Shown here in pieces: positions 33,132-47,658 of a stretch of DNA of 64,000 nt. Each line of letters opens with the position of its first letter. Position 1 is the stretch's first letter. The notes beneath the pieces are model-generated. The model worked only from the letters and a program-made list of their open reading frames with translations. It was not told the DNA's origin and did not search any database. The position numbers and the translations under genes were made by a program. Source of the stretch: Bryum argenteum (taxonomy: Eukaryota; Streptophyta; Bryopsida; Bryales; Bryaceae); assembly GCA_037043015.1 (NCBI GenBank), contig CM073323.1:10971758-11035757 (forward strand). Direction: 5' to 3'.

Positions 33132-36100
33132 CTACATGCCACATTCGGCACCGAGAAAATCCAGCAATCGCTGCAGCCTCTGCGCGACCTCGCAGTGGAA
33201 TGGCAGAAGGGATCGTCGGTGCACGTAAGTGAGACCCACATTGAGCCACGACAAGGCATGCAAATCCGACGCCACCGCTTGCAACGTAGTGCCCAGCGGC
33301 ATTTGCTGATCCTTTGACGACGACTCGGTAGTCGTTGCCTTGAATCCTTGTTGCTTTGACGGCAAGGATTCCACTCCTGCTGCTGCTGGTCTGGTCGCAC
33401 TATAATGCGCCACCAAGCCTATGGCCAGAGTGGAAGGCCAGTCCTCTTTCATTCCTCGTTGCGAGAAATCTGGGCTATTGCCGGAGCTGGTGCTCGTGGA
33501 CACGCAAAAGGCCGTCGTCACCGGGCAGGCTAGGCCGCTTTGCTGTAAGCACTGAGCCACCGGTGAAGCGTTTGAGACGACGTCCGCAAGCGGGATCGAC
33601 GTCGTTAGAGGTCGGTTGGCGTGCGAGGGCATCACTAAATACGCCGCTCCTGTTGATGCGAGCGTTTTCACTGTGCTCACTCCCATGCTCACCACCCCAC
33701 TTGAGCCTGACGTCGACGTCGTTGGCCACGATGGCCCTGATGACGAGATCCCTTCTAATGCCCCTGTTGACACCACATTCCACGTACATGTTAGAAGCCG
33801 GCACACTGAGGCACCTCGAAAGTGAGGAGGTTTGAAAATGGCGACTTACCGTCTGTGGTGGACACGATCTGGAGGCTGTGATCGGCCCTTACAGACACCA
33901 AGCTGATGCTGTTGACCCATCGGAAGGCGGAATTTTCGAGGGAGGTGACCGTGGGATTAGCAGCTAATGGTGCTCCTTGATTCGGCCTTCGGTTTGTTAG
34001 ATCACTGGCTCCAGGTTTGTTGTAGAGAGAGCTCTTGTTGCCACGACCACCAAAGGAGGATGAAGATGGACTGGGCGAGGTTGGTCCACTACCCGCCAGG
34101 CCCAGACCTCTGTCCGTCATCAAGCCCATGTCCGATGAGCTTCCCGTCCCGCCCACATGACATTCAGGGTGTCGTATTTGCACGGGCCACTTGCGCACTT
34201 CCTCTGCTCCCGCGGACATTATCACTCGATGCCACTCTGCAAATGCATGAGTCCAAATCAGTAACCATGTCCAGCTTCAAATAGAGTTCTACATGTATGG
34301 GCTGATTGATTACCTTGGCATTCTCGAACGAAGAAGCCACCAAGGCGGGTGATGCTCAGGCCCCTGGGCTTCACACTACCGGCGTCCACGGCCAAATTCA
34401 ACAACTGCAAGCCTTGCTGAAGCACCTGTTCTAACACACTCTGGAGGCCATTGACATCCACGCCCGTGAGCGGCAGCACTTGCGTATCCAGAAGTTCGCC
34501 TCGGGCATCCGTCCACACAGATACCAGCCAGTTCCAGTCCGCGGACCACGTATAACAACAGTGCAGATCGGAGGCCAGTTGTGCACCAGAAGCGCCACTT
34601 GGATCCTCCAGCCTTTCCGTCGTTGCGGTGCTCGAGTCTACTGCATTCGAGCCACCAGCCCCACTGGTGCCCACGCCCAGATTTGCATCGGAGCTCCCGG
34701 CTCCTCCTCGAGCTGGTGATTGGGCACCCGATCTTGCCAATATGTAGGCCGGCTCGTACACGTACCTTGTTTTCTCCTGCGCTGGCTCTGGCGACGCGGT
34801 ACCTGCCCCTGCTGCCACAGGAAATATACCTCTTAGCCATCAGCAATATTATCCTTCACTATACCACTTCACTGACTCAAGCACGGAAAGGTGAGGAGGG
34901 GCGGGAAACTGATTACATATAGTGGGGATCAAAGCACAAACAAGAAGTGTGAGAGGACGGTACCCAGATCAGTTTGCAAAGAGGGTTTCCACCCGCCTTC
35001 CCACAAGTGATTGTTGCCAGCAGTATTGGCAGCCATAGAGGTATTACCGCTGCCGCTGCGCTGCCCACTACAGTCCTTCCAAAGGCCAGTCATCGAGCCA
35101 GCATTGGATTGCGCTACAGAAGAACCAGCACCAGCACCAGCAGCACGAGGTCCAGAAGATGAAATCTGCATATTACTTTCTGCAGCAGACCTCGGCGATT
35201 TTCGCGGAATGCGGCGAACTTTGTTGTACACGCCCAATGCAATCTCTTTCAAGACATCCACAGTGGAGGCTTGAGGCCCACTACTCTTAAAGATTGTTTC
35301 CGCAGTGATTAACTGAAGAGCGAATCGAGGTATCGAGAATCCTAGGATGCTTGAAGGCACGCCATCTTCTACTGACGTTGTATGACGTTCACCTAATAAT
35401 GCAGATCCTAGGCTTGAACACGCGTCAACCATGGTCTGAAGTATTCCAGCAGGATCCGAAACAGGGCACACAACATATACAACCTGCAAAAAAAAAGTGA
35501 TGGTGGGTGAGGCTACTCGAATTTTTACATCAGCAGAAGTGGAATGACAACTGAGAAGTTCCACTCACCGTGCATGGACCTTGCTCTGGCTCCCGCTGTG
35601 ATCCAGATGGCAGAGACAACTCCTTACAAACTTTGACGAGATTCTTTCGAAATTCACTCATGTTCCAATTTGAGGACATATCAGCTGCAAAAGCCTTAGC
35701 CAGGCTGTAGTTGGAAGCATTAAAAAACTCCCCACGTGTAGCTGCTGATGAGTGCGACACTCCAGCTATATTCACAACGGTAAAGCCAGGCAGCGTCTGT
35801 TTACCAGAACTGGCCATTGGCATAGACTGCCCAGCAGCTGCTGCTCCTGAGGGCATGTGAGAACCAAGGCGACACACTTCATACACTGCACCCAAACCCA
35901 CCACGACAAACAGATTGAGAATTACTGCCATAAAATCCCAGCGCATTTCCAAGACCAGATTGGTTCGCACAATTGTCATAAGTAATGAGACCGAGTAGGA
36001 CATCGACGTTTCACGTGACTAACCTGCACTCAGTTGCTGGAAGAAATCCACAGCAGCAGTGAGAAGCGGCTCCGAAGCCAAACACAATACGTGATAATTT

Positions 36101-39100
36101 ATCTGGAAAACAAAATGAAGCACTTGTCAAGAACGCCCTTCATGGTCCAATAGTGACTTTTCCAGAAAAAATTCCTTCTTTCCACACCGAGCTCGTCTAC
36201 TCTCCAACGCAGAGGTTAAAATTATTCCAACGACTACTAACGATGTATGGATTGCCTGCTCTTCGACTCAAAAATCGATCCAAAACAATGAACTTAAATA
36301 TGATGCAAGCAAATAGAGATGGATATGATACAGACCTGCTTCGCAGGCGCATAGGGTTCAAGAGGAGCTTTCTCCCAAAGATGGAGTGCACCAGAAGATG
36401 TCTTCAACCAGTCATCCTGATAGCTGCAGTAGCCATTTCAACAGCAGCAGGATGTTATTCAAAATACCACTTCGTAAGGAGGTGCAAAATTGATGAAGGA
36501 ACAGCGAGATTCTAGTCAAGAGTTAAAAAATCTGAAAAAATTAGAAAACTGCAGAGGAACTTACCCAACAAGCAAGGCGGGTGTGGGCAGAGCAAGAATG
36601 GGAGACTCATGATTGGCCACCAAAGCATCACCATGAGTAACCCCAGAATCCTCACTAAATCCTCGTCGTTGGGAGGCTTCAGTCTGATCCGAGAGAGAGG
36701 ACGAATCGATAACACGGCTGATACTACTGTTGCGTCGCATATCATCCATATCAACCGAGCATTTCCCCGACTGAGGAGTCATAGATTCACCGACGGCAGT
36801 GACGGTACTATTCACTTCCCGAGAGTCGGTATTGGTGCTCTCGGCGCAAATTCCAGCAGCAGTAGTATCTGAGCCTTGCAACACGCAGCCTTTACACCAG
36901 TCCACCAAACCCAAGGGCCCATCCGCAGCAGTATCGCCAAACGCATTCGAGATAGCGACTCGCACATCCGACTGAAGTAGACTGGCTGCGGTCGCTGCTG
37001 AAATCTCTGCTGATAGAGGATCCATGATCTCCATGCCTGACTGGTCCAGGAACCGACTCGACGCCACCATACTGCCATCTGATCGACGTTTCCTTTGCTG
37101 TTTTTGAACCTCCTGCGATGCCAACCATTTGAACGGCCCATCCTCATATTGGCCATCCAAGCAAACGTCCACAGCTATGGACGCTTGCTGTGCCAACAAC
37201 GGGATGGCTTCTTGCACCTCATGCCAGTGGCTCTGCCTGCTGCCCTCCATGTTGTCGTCCACAGCTGGATCCAGTGTAGGGGAGGTGGTATTAGACACCC
37301 CTAACCGATAGTCTACCGTCGTGTTGTTGGACGGCCTTGGAGCCCCTACAGGACGCCATACTCCAACCTCTGCTACTCGACTTCCACCATCATGCAAATC
37401 GTCTTCTGCATGGCCCGCAATTCGCTCCGGTACCTTCTTCCGGTGAGGCCTTCCAGACTGTGCGAGCGTGTCAGAGTGCACCTGGTGGCCAAACAGGCGA
37501 CTCGTAAGAAAAGATGGATAATGATACAGTATTATCCCGTACAGGTCAACATGCATCTATTTATCGATCAATATATGCAACGTTCTGAAGAAAGTAACCT
37601 CAGCCATATACAATCGTTGTTTTCTATCTATGATTCTATAGACCCTTGGGATTTATGACATATAAAATAAGACTCGTGAAAGATTGGTATAACTTCGGAA
37701 AGAAACCCACAAGCTGACAATTGGAGCACAAAACTCAACAGAAGATGTGAAATTTGAGGGCCAGTGTAAGATATACCTGAGTGATGTCGGAACCACTGTC
37801 TTTGGAGGGCATGGGTGAAAACCGGGCAGAAGTCTCGTTCGCTGGGCTCCCCACGCCCGAGTTTCCAGAAACAGAGGACGACGAGTCCTGGTCTCGGCAT
37901 AGACTCACCTTCAGTAGAGCACACTCCAACTCCGTTGCCAATGCAGCTACTGGTGAACGAAGTTGTGAAGACTTTGTGCTGTCATTGTGCTTCACTATAG
38001 ACGGGGATTGAGCTGCAGGCCCATTCCCACCACCAGCAGCGTCCGCTTGTGCAAGAGCAATGACTGCACCTCCATCTAGACCAGTGATAGCACAAGAGAA
38101 AATCCATCACTTAGCTGGATGAATAACAAAAAAATATGACATTGAAGGAGCAACTTGATAAAGAAGTGACTACACAAGTCGGGGAGAATTTTATAGAAAC
38201 AATAGCTATTATCGAAAGCTGAAGGAAAGAGTAGTTTTGCGACTAGTGGAAATATATAAGATCAATACTGACCTGCGTCATCAGGTTTGCCATTTGCATT
38301 CGCCTGCCTTGTACTGGAGACCATGATATAGTCAGCAGTGAGCTTCTTTTTAGACTCACCGGACTCATTCGGAGACTTGGTGCTCCCATGGTCGTCCTTT
38401 CCTGTATCGACTCTCTCGAACATGGCGTAGGTGATGGGTGTGGCTGTATACAAGGTCGTCTCCTTCTTCGCAGAAGACTCCACCGTCGCTTTCTTCAATG
38501 GTACGTAAGGATTCCTGCATCCAACAGCAAGACTTTAATCTCTTACAGAACTTGATGTATACGTTATAAAAGATCTCACTAAAAGGAACCATTCAGTCGG
38601 TGTCAGGAACAATGTTTGTTCATGACCATTTTCCGTTAGGAGCAAAAGTTTGAACTTGGACAATCAGTATGTAAATAACTGACTTCCGATAGTTCTCGGG
38701 GTTAAATAATGAACGAACGAGGTATTCCGCGAATCATCAGAACTGTTTCTTCATGACTAGTTTACATACCAAAACAGGAAATACATACAAGTAACGTATG
38801 AGCTGACCTGATGGCAGCCATGCCAACGTCTGGCACGCTAGACACATCCACAGGCTCGAAGCCTGAGGCAAAACAGAGCAAGGCTTCATTCTTGAGACGG
38901 AGATTTAGGGCAGGCGGTTGAGGTGGAGGTGAAGATATTGCATGTCCACCAACAAGTTGAACTTGAGATGTTTCTAGGAAGGGTTTCATGTCACTTAGGT
39001 CCATGCTCTGATTCATCTCCAACAAAGGAAAGTCGACAATTGGAAGCACCATTGGATCGGATGCATCCATAAGCGGAGCCGTGCCTGGAGTCTGGTTGAC

Positions 39101-42100
39101 TTCGCTATAATCATTCAGAGAGAACATGTTCAGTGCCTGCGACTCCGCTGTATCAGGAGGCTGTATCAAGACCAACGACAACGTCCATCAGCTCCTAGGT
39201 AACGTAAACAACAGGTATGGATCTTCACCACATTCCAATAGTGCTTGTAGGAAGACAATACCATGCTAAAACCAAACATGCCGTCAAGGATATCAAGCTC
39301 GATGAACAATCTTTCCAGGAAGAATCAACATCAAAGAGGTTGCTTCCATACCCACAGGTATTATATGAAGGAATAAAACCACTTGAGTGATACTAATATG
39401 AAGAAGAAGTCACCATATATAATCGAAAGAACTCGATGTTCCGGAGATAGTGGTAAATGCAGTAAATGCAGATATAACAAGTGAGGGTATTAAATCTCAT
39501 GACAGTACCTCGCCGAATCCGAGTGCATCATCTTCGAAGAAATCGCCAAAGTCTCCGAATTCTGCGAGAATGTCGGCATCACTTTGTATGTCCATGCCAC
39601 CGAGACCCATTCCGCCAAAGCCGCCATCGTCACCCCACTGGTCCCACGCATTGCCGAGCTGACTTCCCCCTCCTGACAAAGCGCCCCCAAAACTCGATTC
39701 TCCTAAGAACCCTGACGTCCCTTTCTTCTCAGCTGTCGGCGTATCTAGAAGCCCCCCTAGCACGTCATTACCGATGCTATTTGAGCGTTTCAGAGCTTTT
39801 GCTGGAGGGTCGAATGCAGCTGCAGCAGCAACTTTTGTATTCAATCGTCCTCTCTTAGTTCCCTGCAAGTTCAACGATCCAACGCTCACTCCTCAGATTC
39901 CAACAACGAGTCCTAGCAGATAAACGTTTCACCTTGATGAGAATGGAGCTACATCAAGCGCTCGTAGTTGAAAACCTAGTAGGAGTCTGCGATACTATAT
40001 ATTCAATTTCTGGGAAGATAACGAATTCACAATCCTACCTGGGAATAAGCACCATGAGAGCTCTTCATATCCCCAGTGTCCATTTCCAAAACCTGCAATG
40101 AAGTGGCCGGGGCACGCATGTCATTGAGTTTTGAGTTCAACACTCCAGGTGCCTTGCTACCTAAAGAGTCTCCATCAGCTTCAATATCACGCAACCCTGC
40201 AATATACAATTGATTGGTAAGTTTCGAAGTAATAACCAGCAATCACTGCGCAGATGCTACACAAGCAAAAGGATGACCATAAACCTAGTTATAACAAGTA
40301 AATGAGCACTTGATACACACGTTGATGCTAACATAATGTAAATGTACCCATTATATAGCAGCCCAACAATAATGAAGGTATTCCTCTGGACCTTCATGAA
40401 GGCCTTATAGTCATGGCGTAAAGGTTCTTAAAATCATCTACCCGAGATAATGAAAAAGATTCGATTAATTTCTTCTTGTTCATATGATAAATTTGGTTAC
40501 CAACATAAGATCAGAACTTCAAAAGAAGAGCCATTCGTACCATCTCCGTCAGCATCACTGGAACTGGAAGTACCACTACTTCCTTGGCTGCTGCTGCTGC
40601 TACCTCCGCTGCTATTGCTGCTTGTGCCAGGCCCACTGCTGTGCCCAGGAACAGAACCGTTCGCACCGAACCCCGTTATAGTTGATTTCTCCCTACTATC
40701 TCCATCATCAAGCCCGATTTTGCTGCAGTTAAAAGAGACCTCACTTGTTAGAACAGAGTGTCCTTCAAGTCACTTCTAAAGCCTCTTAAAAGCTATGATA
40801 CTTGAGAGGCTAGTTGTGCTTTTAACCAATTGATCGCGGACCTTGTTGAAGGTCGAAAATCATCTTTAACTCCATCTTCCAACCAAGTTGTGCCTGCCCA
40901 TTCTTGGAACCAACATCTGAAGACACAAAGAAGTAAAATTCCACAGTAAGAGACCAAAGCTCAATTCAATTCAAAACGTACAAGTTGTTGACGGCAGGCA
41001 ACCTACCTTCGAATAAACGGATGGCTGGGAACCACTGGCCGCATGGGTACAAGCACTGCATCCAATGGGTAGATTAACACATGCCCGGTGTCGACGACCC
41101 CATTGCTTCCCTTTCGAAGCATCTTAGTCTCTGTAGTAACCTGTCAATAATTACAATTCAAGAGCGATGTTGTGATTCTAAAATTGGCTCGTGCTTCAAC
41201 AGAAAAATTTGATAAAGAGATTCCCGATCTTCAAGGAGAACCTTCGAGAAAATTCCTTCTACTAACCTCAGTAGATAATTTTGATGATTTTGGGCTGTGA
41301 TAGCCTGTGAGTTGGTCTAAGATCACTTCGGCGAAGCAGGGCTGCACTGAGGGCGAGCCACTTGCTGCTGCAGATCCAACCACATGGAACGGGAGAGAAG
41401 ATGCTTCATATGCCTGTGACTTGCTGCAAGGGAGGCAATGGATAGGAATTATCCAAATCAGCAAGAGTGGGAAACGTCACGCCAGCCATCTGCAGTCCTC
41501 CCCAGCATAGAGAATACAAGATTACATCTACGTAGCTGGCAGGGACGGGCTCAGACGCATGAAGTATGTACGTATCCATCGCAAGTATTGCAGTTGCTAA
41601 AACATTATCAATGAAAAGTATCATGAATCACAGACTTGCAAATAGAGTCGTAAGTTGTGATGTGAGCTTGATGGTTGTGATGCTGTAAGCCTTTACCTTT
41701 TGAAGAGCTGTGTCACCAGATCATCAGGGGAGCACCCAGTGAGACGAGCAGACAACCCGTTTGGGGCTACGATAACTGCAAGAACAAAGCTCGTATAAGC
41801 ACCTCGCATTCCGAGAAACTAAAACGAGTTAAATAGCAAGCAAAATACGGAAGAAGAAGCCAAGACCTGGAAGACTTTTTTCCCCCAAACCCGCATGGGA
41901 TCTCTGCTGAGCCAAGGCTGCTTGCAAATCGCTAATGACAAGCTGCCGAACTCTCCTGTGATGTAGTGCACAAACCTAATATCAGTTCTGAAACTCATAC
42001 TAAGATATATAAGTACTTGCAAAGACAAGTGTCCTTCATTAGCATACAGAAGGTGGAAACGAGCTCAATTGTAGTAACTTTATCTTGCTTAATCAAGAGT

Positions 42101-44088
42101 GCCTCACAAGGTTCTCTACGCACTTTCGGCGCACCAATACATGCACAAAGATGGCTTCGTTGCTTGAAGTAAGCACTAGCTCGCAGCTGAACAACGACTT
42201 CCTGTGACACCAAACAGAAACACTTTGTTAACACGCTTCGTATGTTTAAACCTAGACACAAGTCCCAAAGCCAGTGATTCCCGCCATCCTCGCGAATCAA
42301 TCTCACTTTAAACAAGAACCACAAGTTAACATCAGTTGAAGAGTAGTGGGTACAATAATAACACAAGTAGCGATTAAGTTACAGTTGCTAACATTCAGCA
42401 GAAAATTAAGTCCAAAGTTCAAAGTTTGAACGAAAAGTACATATGGCTCAAGATCATACCTCAAATTCACTTCGTTGGTACTTTGCCGCAGACACTTAAC
42501 AAACACATCTCCAAATCGAACATAAGACACACTCTTAAATCCTCTGCAGCGAATCAACGGAAGAGTCCATCAAAGTCCAAAATCACGCCAACACATCCAC
42601 TAAACTTTTAAATTCCAAACGTTACAGACATAACTACAGACTGAGCTCGAATCTTAACTAAGTTCGTTATGGATATATTCAGCCGGTCAACTGTTACAAA
42701 AATCTCAGATGCTGCTTACTTACTTCTCTATTCGATTACGAAGTGCTTGGTCCAAGGCGTAACCAATTTCAGTGCATTCGCCAGGCGCACGCCATAGTCC
42801 AGACCCGACCACTGGAAACCGGAGAGTGTCAAAGTTAGAACCGACATCACAATAAGACCAGGTCCCTTTTCAAATGAGCAACCATCTCCCTTCCACGGTG
42901 GGTGGCAAATGCGATCTCAATTCAAGAGTATGACTCCAATACTTAGACATGGTGGCAGGACATCTTCACCTACTAACTCTGCCGATACCACATAAACCAA
43001 CTCTCAAGTGGAATTCTAGAGGAAGTGCTCCTGCCCATTTGTGTGTGAGGGTGTAAATGATATAGAATTTTGAATTTTGAACCAATTCACCTTTAAGACC
43101 CGAGACGGCAGCAAGCACCAAAGAATTCAGGCTATCATGTCGCCCTGGTAAGAAAAGCCAAAGCTTTACTTTGTCATCTGCACAACAACGAGGTAGTTAA
43201 AACCCTGAGCAGACTAAACGAGCGAATATTTCTGAAGCAACCTTACAGACTATTTGCCGTGAACAGAAGACTCGGTTCCTGACCAGTAAACGGTAAGATT
43301 CTAGTGAGTAAGAGAAAGAGCCTATTCCCGAAAATTCTAATTCATGGAGGGACATTCAAGTGGTACGTGATTTAGTGTAGTGAAATCCTCCCAGGAATGT
43401 TTATGAACCTGATAAAGTCCAACTACTGAGGTTGCCTGCCTCTTGAAGCCACATGTGCGCCCTCATCACGTGCATTGCCGCCATGTCTTGCCGATACCTC
43501 TCCTTCCTGGAACAATTAAAAGTGCCCAATGTTCATACAAGTCTCGCAGCATATCGCCAGTAGCTACCGACACCAAATTAGATTACTAAATTTGTAGGTC
43601 ACTGCCAATACTCTCCAATATCAACTACTTGAAAACGCGAACCCGACTAAGCTGACTAGATTGTGAAGCTAACTCAACCTCAGGAATTAATAGTACCACT
43701 TTACGCACCTGGAATAATTGTTGGAAGGGAGAACGTCTCCCTCGGCAAGAAACTGGAACCATGATACCTGTTGTAATCCTCCCTACAAACAAAAATATAA
43801 ACCCTGAAAATCAAAATTTGACTAGAACTGTCTAATAATCTAGTAAAAACCTTCACTTACAGCAGCTTCGTACTCTCTCGCACATGATTTCATTTAAAAA
43901 TTTCTAATCTATCTCCTACGTCAGGCCTGTAGCTACTAAACTCTCCAGAATCTCTCCAATTCCACACAAGCTCCTTCCAAAATGTTGGCTTAAGAGAAGA
44001 GAAAAGGAAGCAGGAGCTTAGAATAGCTTCTACTAGAAGAAAATAGCGTAAGAATGGCGCTCACAATACGAAAGACATTAGTAAACAT
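33132..44088 (-). CDS. MED13: Mediator complex subunit 13 (MED13; GCT/MAB2-like)
   Basis: MED13 joins the CDK8 kinase module to core Mediator in the nucleus and mostly restrains RNA polymerase II transcription. 27 exons by splice signals: 44065-44088 (ATG 44088, MFTNVFRI), 43709-43782, 43427-43506, 43247-43300, 43091-43177, 42724-42811, 42460-42543, 42108-42201, 41867-41975, 41697-41775, 41267-41423, 41007-41128, 40842-40916, 40541-40722, 40039-40196, 39509-39862, 38808-39160, 38273-38514, 37777-38075, 36565-37481, 36336-36423, 36024-36102, 35569-35885, 34964-35483, 34314-34811, 33850-34236, 33132-33763. About 2,050 residues, close to plant MED13. Landmarks: GGLQQVSWFQFL, KLWLFLPGRHDS, VSYVRFGDVF, EAIFVHVLV, SHPFIRRCWFQEWAG, ILAEFGDFGDFFEDDA...FGEPPDTAESQAL, DDWLKTSSGALHLWEKAPLE, and a C-terminal MID/PIWI-like part with WPSTLAIGLVAHY. 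A Ser-rich tract lies at 40541-40660. Exon 43247-43300 is the weakest. Confidence 0.94.
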
Positions 44089-44300
44089 GGTGACTCCGGT
44101 CACAAGAAGCCTTGACGACGGCGAGGTGGCACTCGCTTCCACCGACTGCTCAACATCTATCTAATAAACCCTGGCTGGCGCGGTTGCTGCTGCTTGCGCT
44201 CATCTCTCTCTCTCTCACTCCAACAAGCTAAGCTAAGGTGCAGGTCTCTTATTTCCCGCTGCTGGCCAGGATCTAAACGGAAACAAGTGAAATGGTAGAA
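44089..44300 (-). promoter_or_regulatory. Probable 5' UTR/promoter of MED13 with GA-repeat
   Basis: A (CT)n/(GA)n run at 44202-44218 sits about 115-130 bp upstream of the ATG, where plant 5' UTRs often carry such tracts. No TATA box is assigned. Confidence 0.4.
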
Positions 44301-47070
44301 TCTGTAAACCCACTACGAAAAAATCGAAACGAGAACATCCAAAATACAAAAAGCGCATTGAAAATGTGCCTGCTCTGGGAGCACGCTTGGCTCCGAGGAC
44401 TTGGTCAAGGGAGCCTAGGGTATGCGCAACAGTACTGTAGAAGAAGAAGCGGAGCCTTTCTCCATGTCGTTCCGAGCCTATACCCGTATGTACCCCTTTG
44501 GCCTCATGTTTTTTGCACAACGTTTTGAGATACCATCCTTTACATGGGTTTATCTTATTTCTATCTTGTGGGCATCAGGTTATTAGCATTACGAACGGAC
44601 AATTCATTCATGCCGGCCCCTTACAAAGGAACCGGAGTTTTTATCTAATAGCAAGAACGAAATTCTCCGTTTTGTTAAGAGGTTTCAAGCTCAGCTAAAA
44701 CAAGACTTGCGTTTGATACACCAACTACGAAAAAGGACACTAAATGTTAACATTGTTCTTAGAATATCCTTTGGAGGCGCACTTGGAGGGTTCTTGCAAT
44801 GTTCACTTAAATACTTGAGAGTTGGTACTTCCTACTTTTGTGTCCTTATCCTGCGAACATTGTAACAAAAGTAAACAAGTGGGTGGCTACCAACAAAGTT
44901 GGTCGAAAGTTCCCGTCCTTTGTGTGGCGATATAATACAAATTGTTTTGGAGGAGACTATAAAGTCTTATGTTCTCTGTAATTAGTACAAATATTATAGA
45001 GTAGACCATGCATTGCAAATACTATATGACAAACTACATACCAAAATTGTATATAATAGTTCAGTTACAAAATTGTATACAAGATACCATATACTACAAA
45101 TTCTATACAATTGAGAAAATAGAGAGAATGCATATTACAATGTAAAGAATAGATTTTGTATCAAAAACATTTACAATATATATAGAAAATTGTATACAAA
45201 AATCTTATGTATATCATATACTATGTAAAGATCATATCATATGTCTACGTAACATTATATTTATATTTAAACTATATATATATATATAACGTATACAATA
45301 TATCATATATTGCACTTGTAAGAAAAACATATATGTCGAATAGTATATAGAAACTATATGAAACCATATATACGATCAACCATTCACGCCTCTTGAAAAG
45401 AAGTGACCGACATACTCATTACAATAATCATCTTGCTTATGGCACAAAAGACTAAAATGGTACGAAACTAGATTCATCCCCTTTTGCACTTAAGGTTGTT
45501 GAAAAAATTAAGTTCAACTAATGAATGATAGAAGTGGCTATACAACATACATTCACTACATTTTCAATATATAATGCCACCAATTAATTGACTTTAATGA
45601 GTCTACAAAGTTTATTGAAATTAAAATGCACAACAATTATCTTACCTCTTACTAAGTTGGTTCAGAGTAGCAATTTCAATCAATCACATCCGAAAATTCG
45701 TCTACATTTCATAATTGGTGGATTTTTCATTAATTCTACATCAACATTTGAGAATATTCTTGGGTTTCACAGACTACCATCCTCTTATACTCTATTTTTC
45801 ATATATAATTGATGAATTTTACAAAATTTTGGAGGTTATTTTCTCCAATTAAAGAAGATAGAAAAACTTGCGAAATTTTATACATAATTTAAAATAATTT
45901 CAAATATTAATAGACTTTTTGACCAATTTGATGGGCTACCTTTGTATTGGTTCTTAGTCATCGTCGCACTATCTTCGCATCTACACCTTGGGTCAAGTTT
46001 CTTGCTAAAGAACCTCCTAAGTGTGTAAAAGGATGGTTCAAGCCGTAGGAAATTTCAATGTTTGGTTTGCTACAACCCTTGACAATTAAAGTAAGGTGCT
46101 CAGAAATGGCTCAAAATGCAACATGTGAATTTTGCGCTTGTGGAAAATAAGTAGAAGGGTCGAGCAAGGGTGATCATTATTTACAGACTCTTCTATAATT
46201 TGTGATGAATCTTAAAAACTTAATTTTATATGTGTTTCCAAATTGGAGCCTTACAAATGACACCCTTTGATGTTTGTTGTCTTTTCATGGTACCCCTGAA
46301 CACCCAATATTTGAGTCAAGGAGTTGGATTCACCCCTACCTTCACAAAAATTATACAAAAGAGTGAATCTTGCTTTTGCAAATTGTATAAACTTGAACAC
46401 ATGGCTATACTATAGAGAGTGAGAAGGTGTACACCGCTTCAAGCACTTCAATAGCTCTATTGGAGCATGAGAAATGGGAGATCAAAGATGAGGACCCAAC
46501 GGAGGTGGGCATGCCATTTTGTAAGACTATTCAAATACAAAATTTGATTTTAGTGTTACATAATCATTTGCGAATGTATGAGTTTAACAAAGGAAGACTG
46601 CAACATGACCACTATTGTAACAAGACATGACTACTGTTGTGTTTTGAGTGATTTCAAGGCACAAACTATCTTTCAATCAAGTACATCTCAAAAACCAATG
46701 ACTCAATTGAAAATCTGTAAGCAGCTACGATCTTCCTAGATATTCTACTTGGTTTTACCAAAGCCTCATCCTCATAAGTGAAATACCAAATTTTCTTGAT
46801 CCGGATTTGTTCATCATACTCCAACTCCTTAATTGGAATATCAGGTCTTATTAGCCAAGCCATTGTGAATCTCTGAACAAGGAAACCTAGAGTTCCATAA
46901 TTTGGCTCTCCTCCATTTCTTATGCAAAGGTGGTTAACTATTATTACGATGTATCGTGCCTGCATTAAAGATGCCCTCAGGTTCATCCCGGATCGTGACT
47001 TGCACGATCAGACAAAAAGAAGTTGCGCAGAAAGGGGAAGGTCTTGTTGACGTGCGATCGCTATTTACTA

Positions 47071-47115
<45 letters not shown>

Positions 47116-47640
47116 ATTTGTTTATTTTATATATATTTATTTGTTTATTTTATCATTTTTTTTCTTTTCATATGGGCATGAAGCCCATGGGAGGTAGCAG
47201 GTAATATTCTTTTTGTAGGGTTTTTTTATGCATCAAGTGTGGAGGTGCGTTTGCAGGGGTCAAAACCAGAGACCTCATGGTTGGCTAGATTCCTCTGCTT
47301 GTTTGAGGTCATTTCGGAATGTGGCTGTTTCTTCGACTGTGGCTTCAGTGTAGTTTTGCAACATCGAAATTGTCATCCTGAGGGCGGATCACCATAGTCA
47401 CAGCTTTGGAGCAGTCTTTTCTTGGTATGATTGAACACTTGCCGCAAAGCCTTGCAATGTTAGCTGAGAAGCAATTGTGCGGAAGGGGGAAGGCCGGCAA
47501 GGCCGGCTGTTGGTTACCTATAAGAGCTTCTGTTGTGACCTAACGTGTTTTTTTGTGTGACTTCAGATGCAACGCCGAAAATGGCTACATACAACTCGGA
47601 GGGCGGATTGCTCTAAGTCGAGTCTCAACATTTTGTCGCG
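44301..47640. other. AT-rich intergenic DNA with an unidentified 106-codon frame
   Basis: 45000-45380 is dominated by AATTGTATACAA-like palindromic words. A minus frame at 46666-46986 is unusually uniform (PDIPIKELEYDEQIRIKKIW) but has no family I recognise and no splice partners; it may be a decayed exon. 47250-47640 has two related blocks (TGTGGCTTCAG...GAGGGCGGATCACC and TGTGACTTCAG...GAGGGCGGATTGCT) about 190 bp apart just before the RING gene. Confidence 0.35.
47071..47113. repeat. TA dinucleotide microsatellite
   Basis: About 21 uninterrupted AT/TA dinucleotides followed by further T/A-rich sequence. Confidence 0.9.
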
Positions 47641-47658
47641 GAGTTGATTGATTTGAAG

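Noticed and set aside
33356-33835. Plus-strand 159-codon frame
   Set aside because: It is antisense to the last MED13 exons, which have matching splice signals and clear similarity.
41406-41624. Minus-strand frame considered as a MED13 exon
   Set aside because: The neighbouring exons 41697-41775 and 41267-41423 join in phase (LFK-R/S-KSQAY) without it, so it is intronic.
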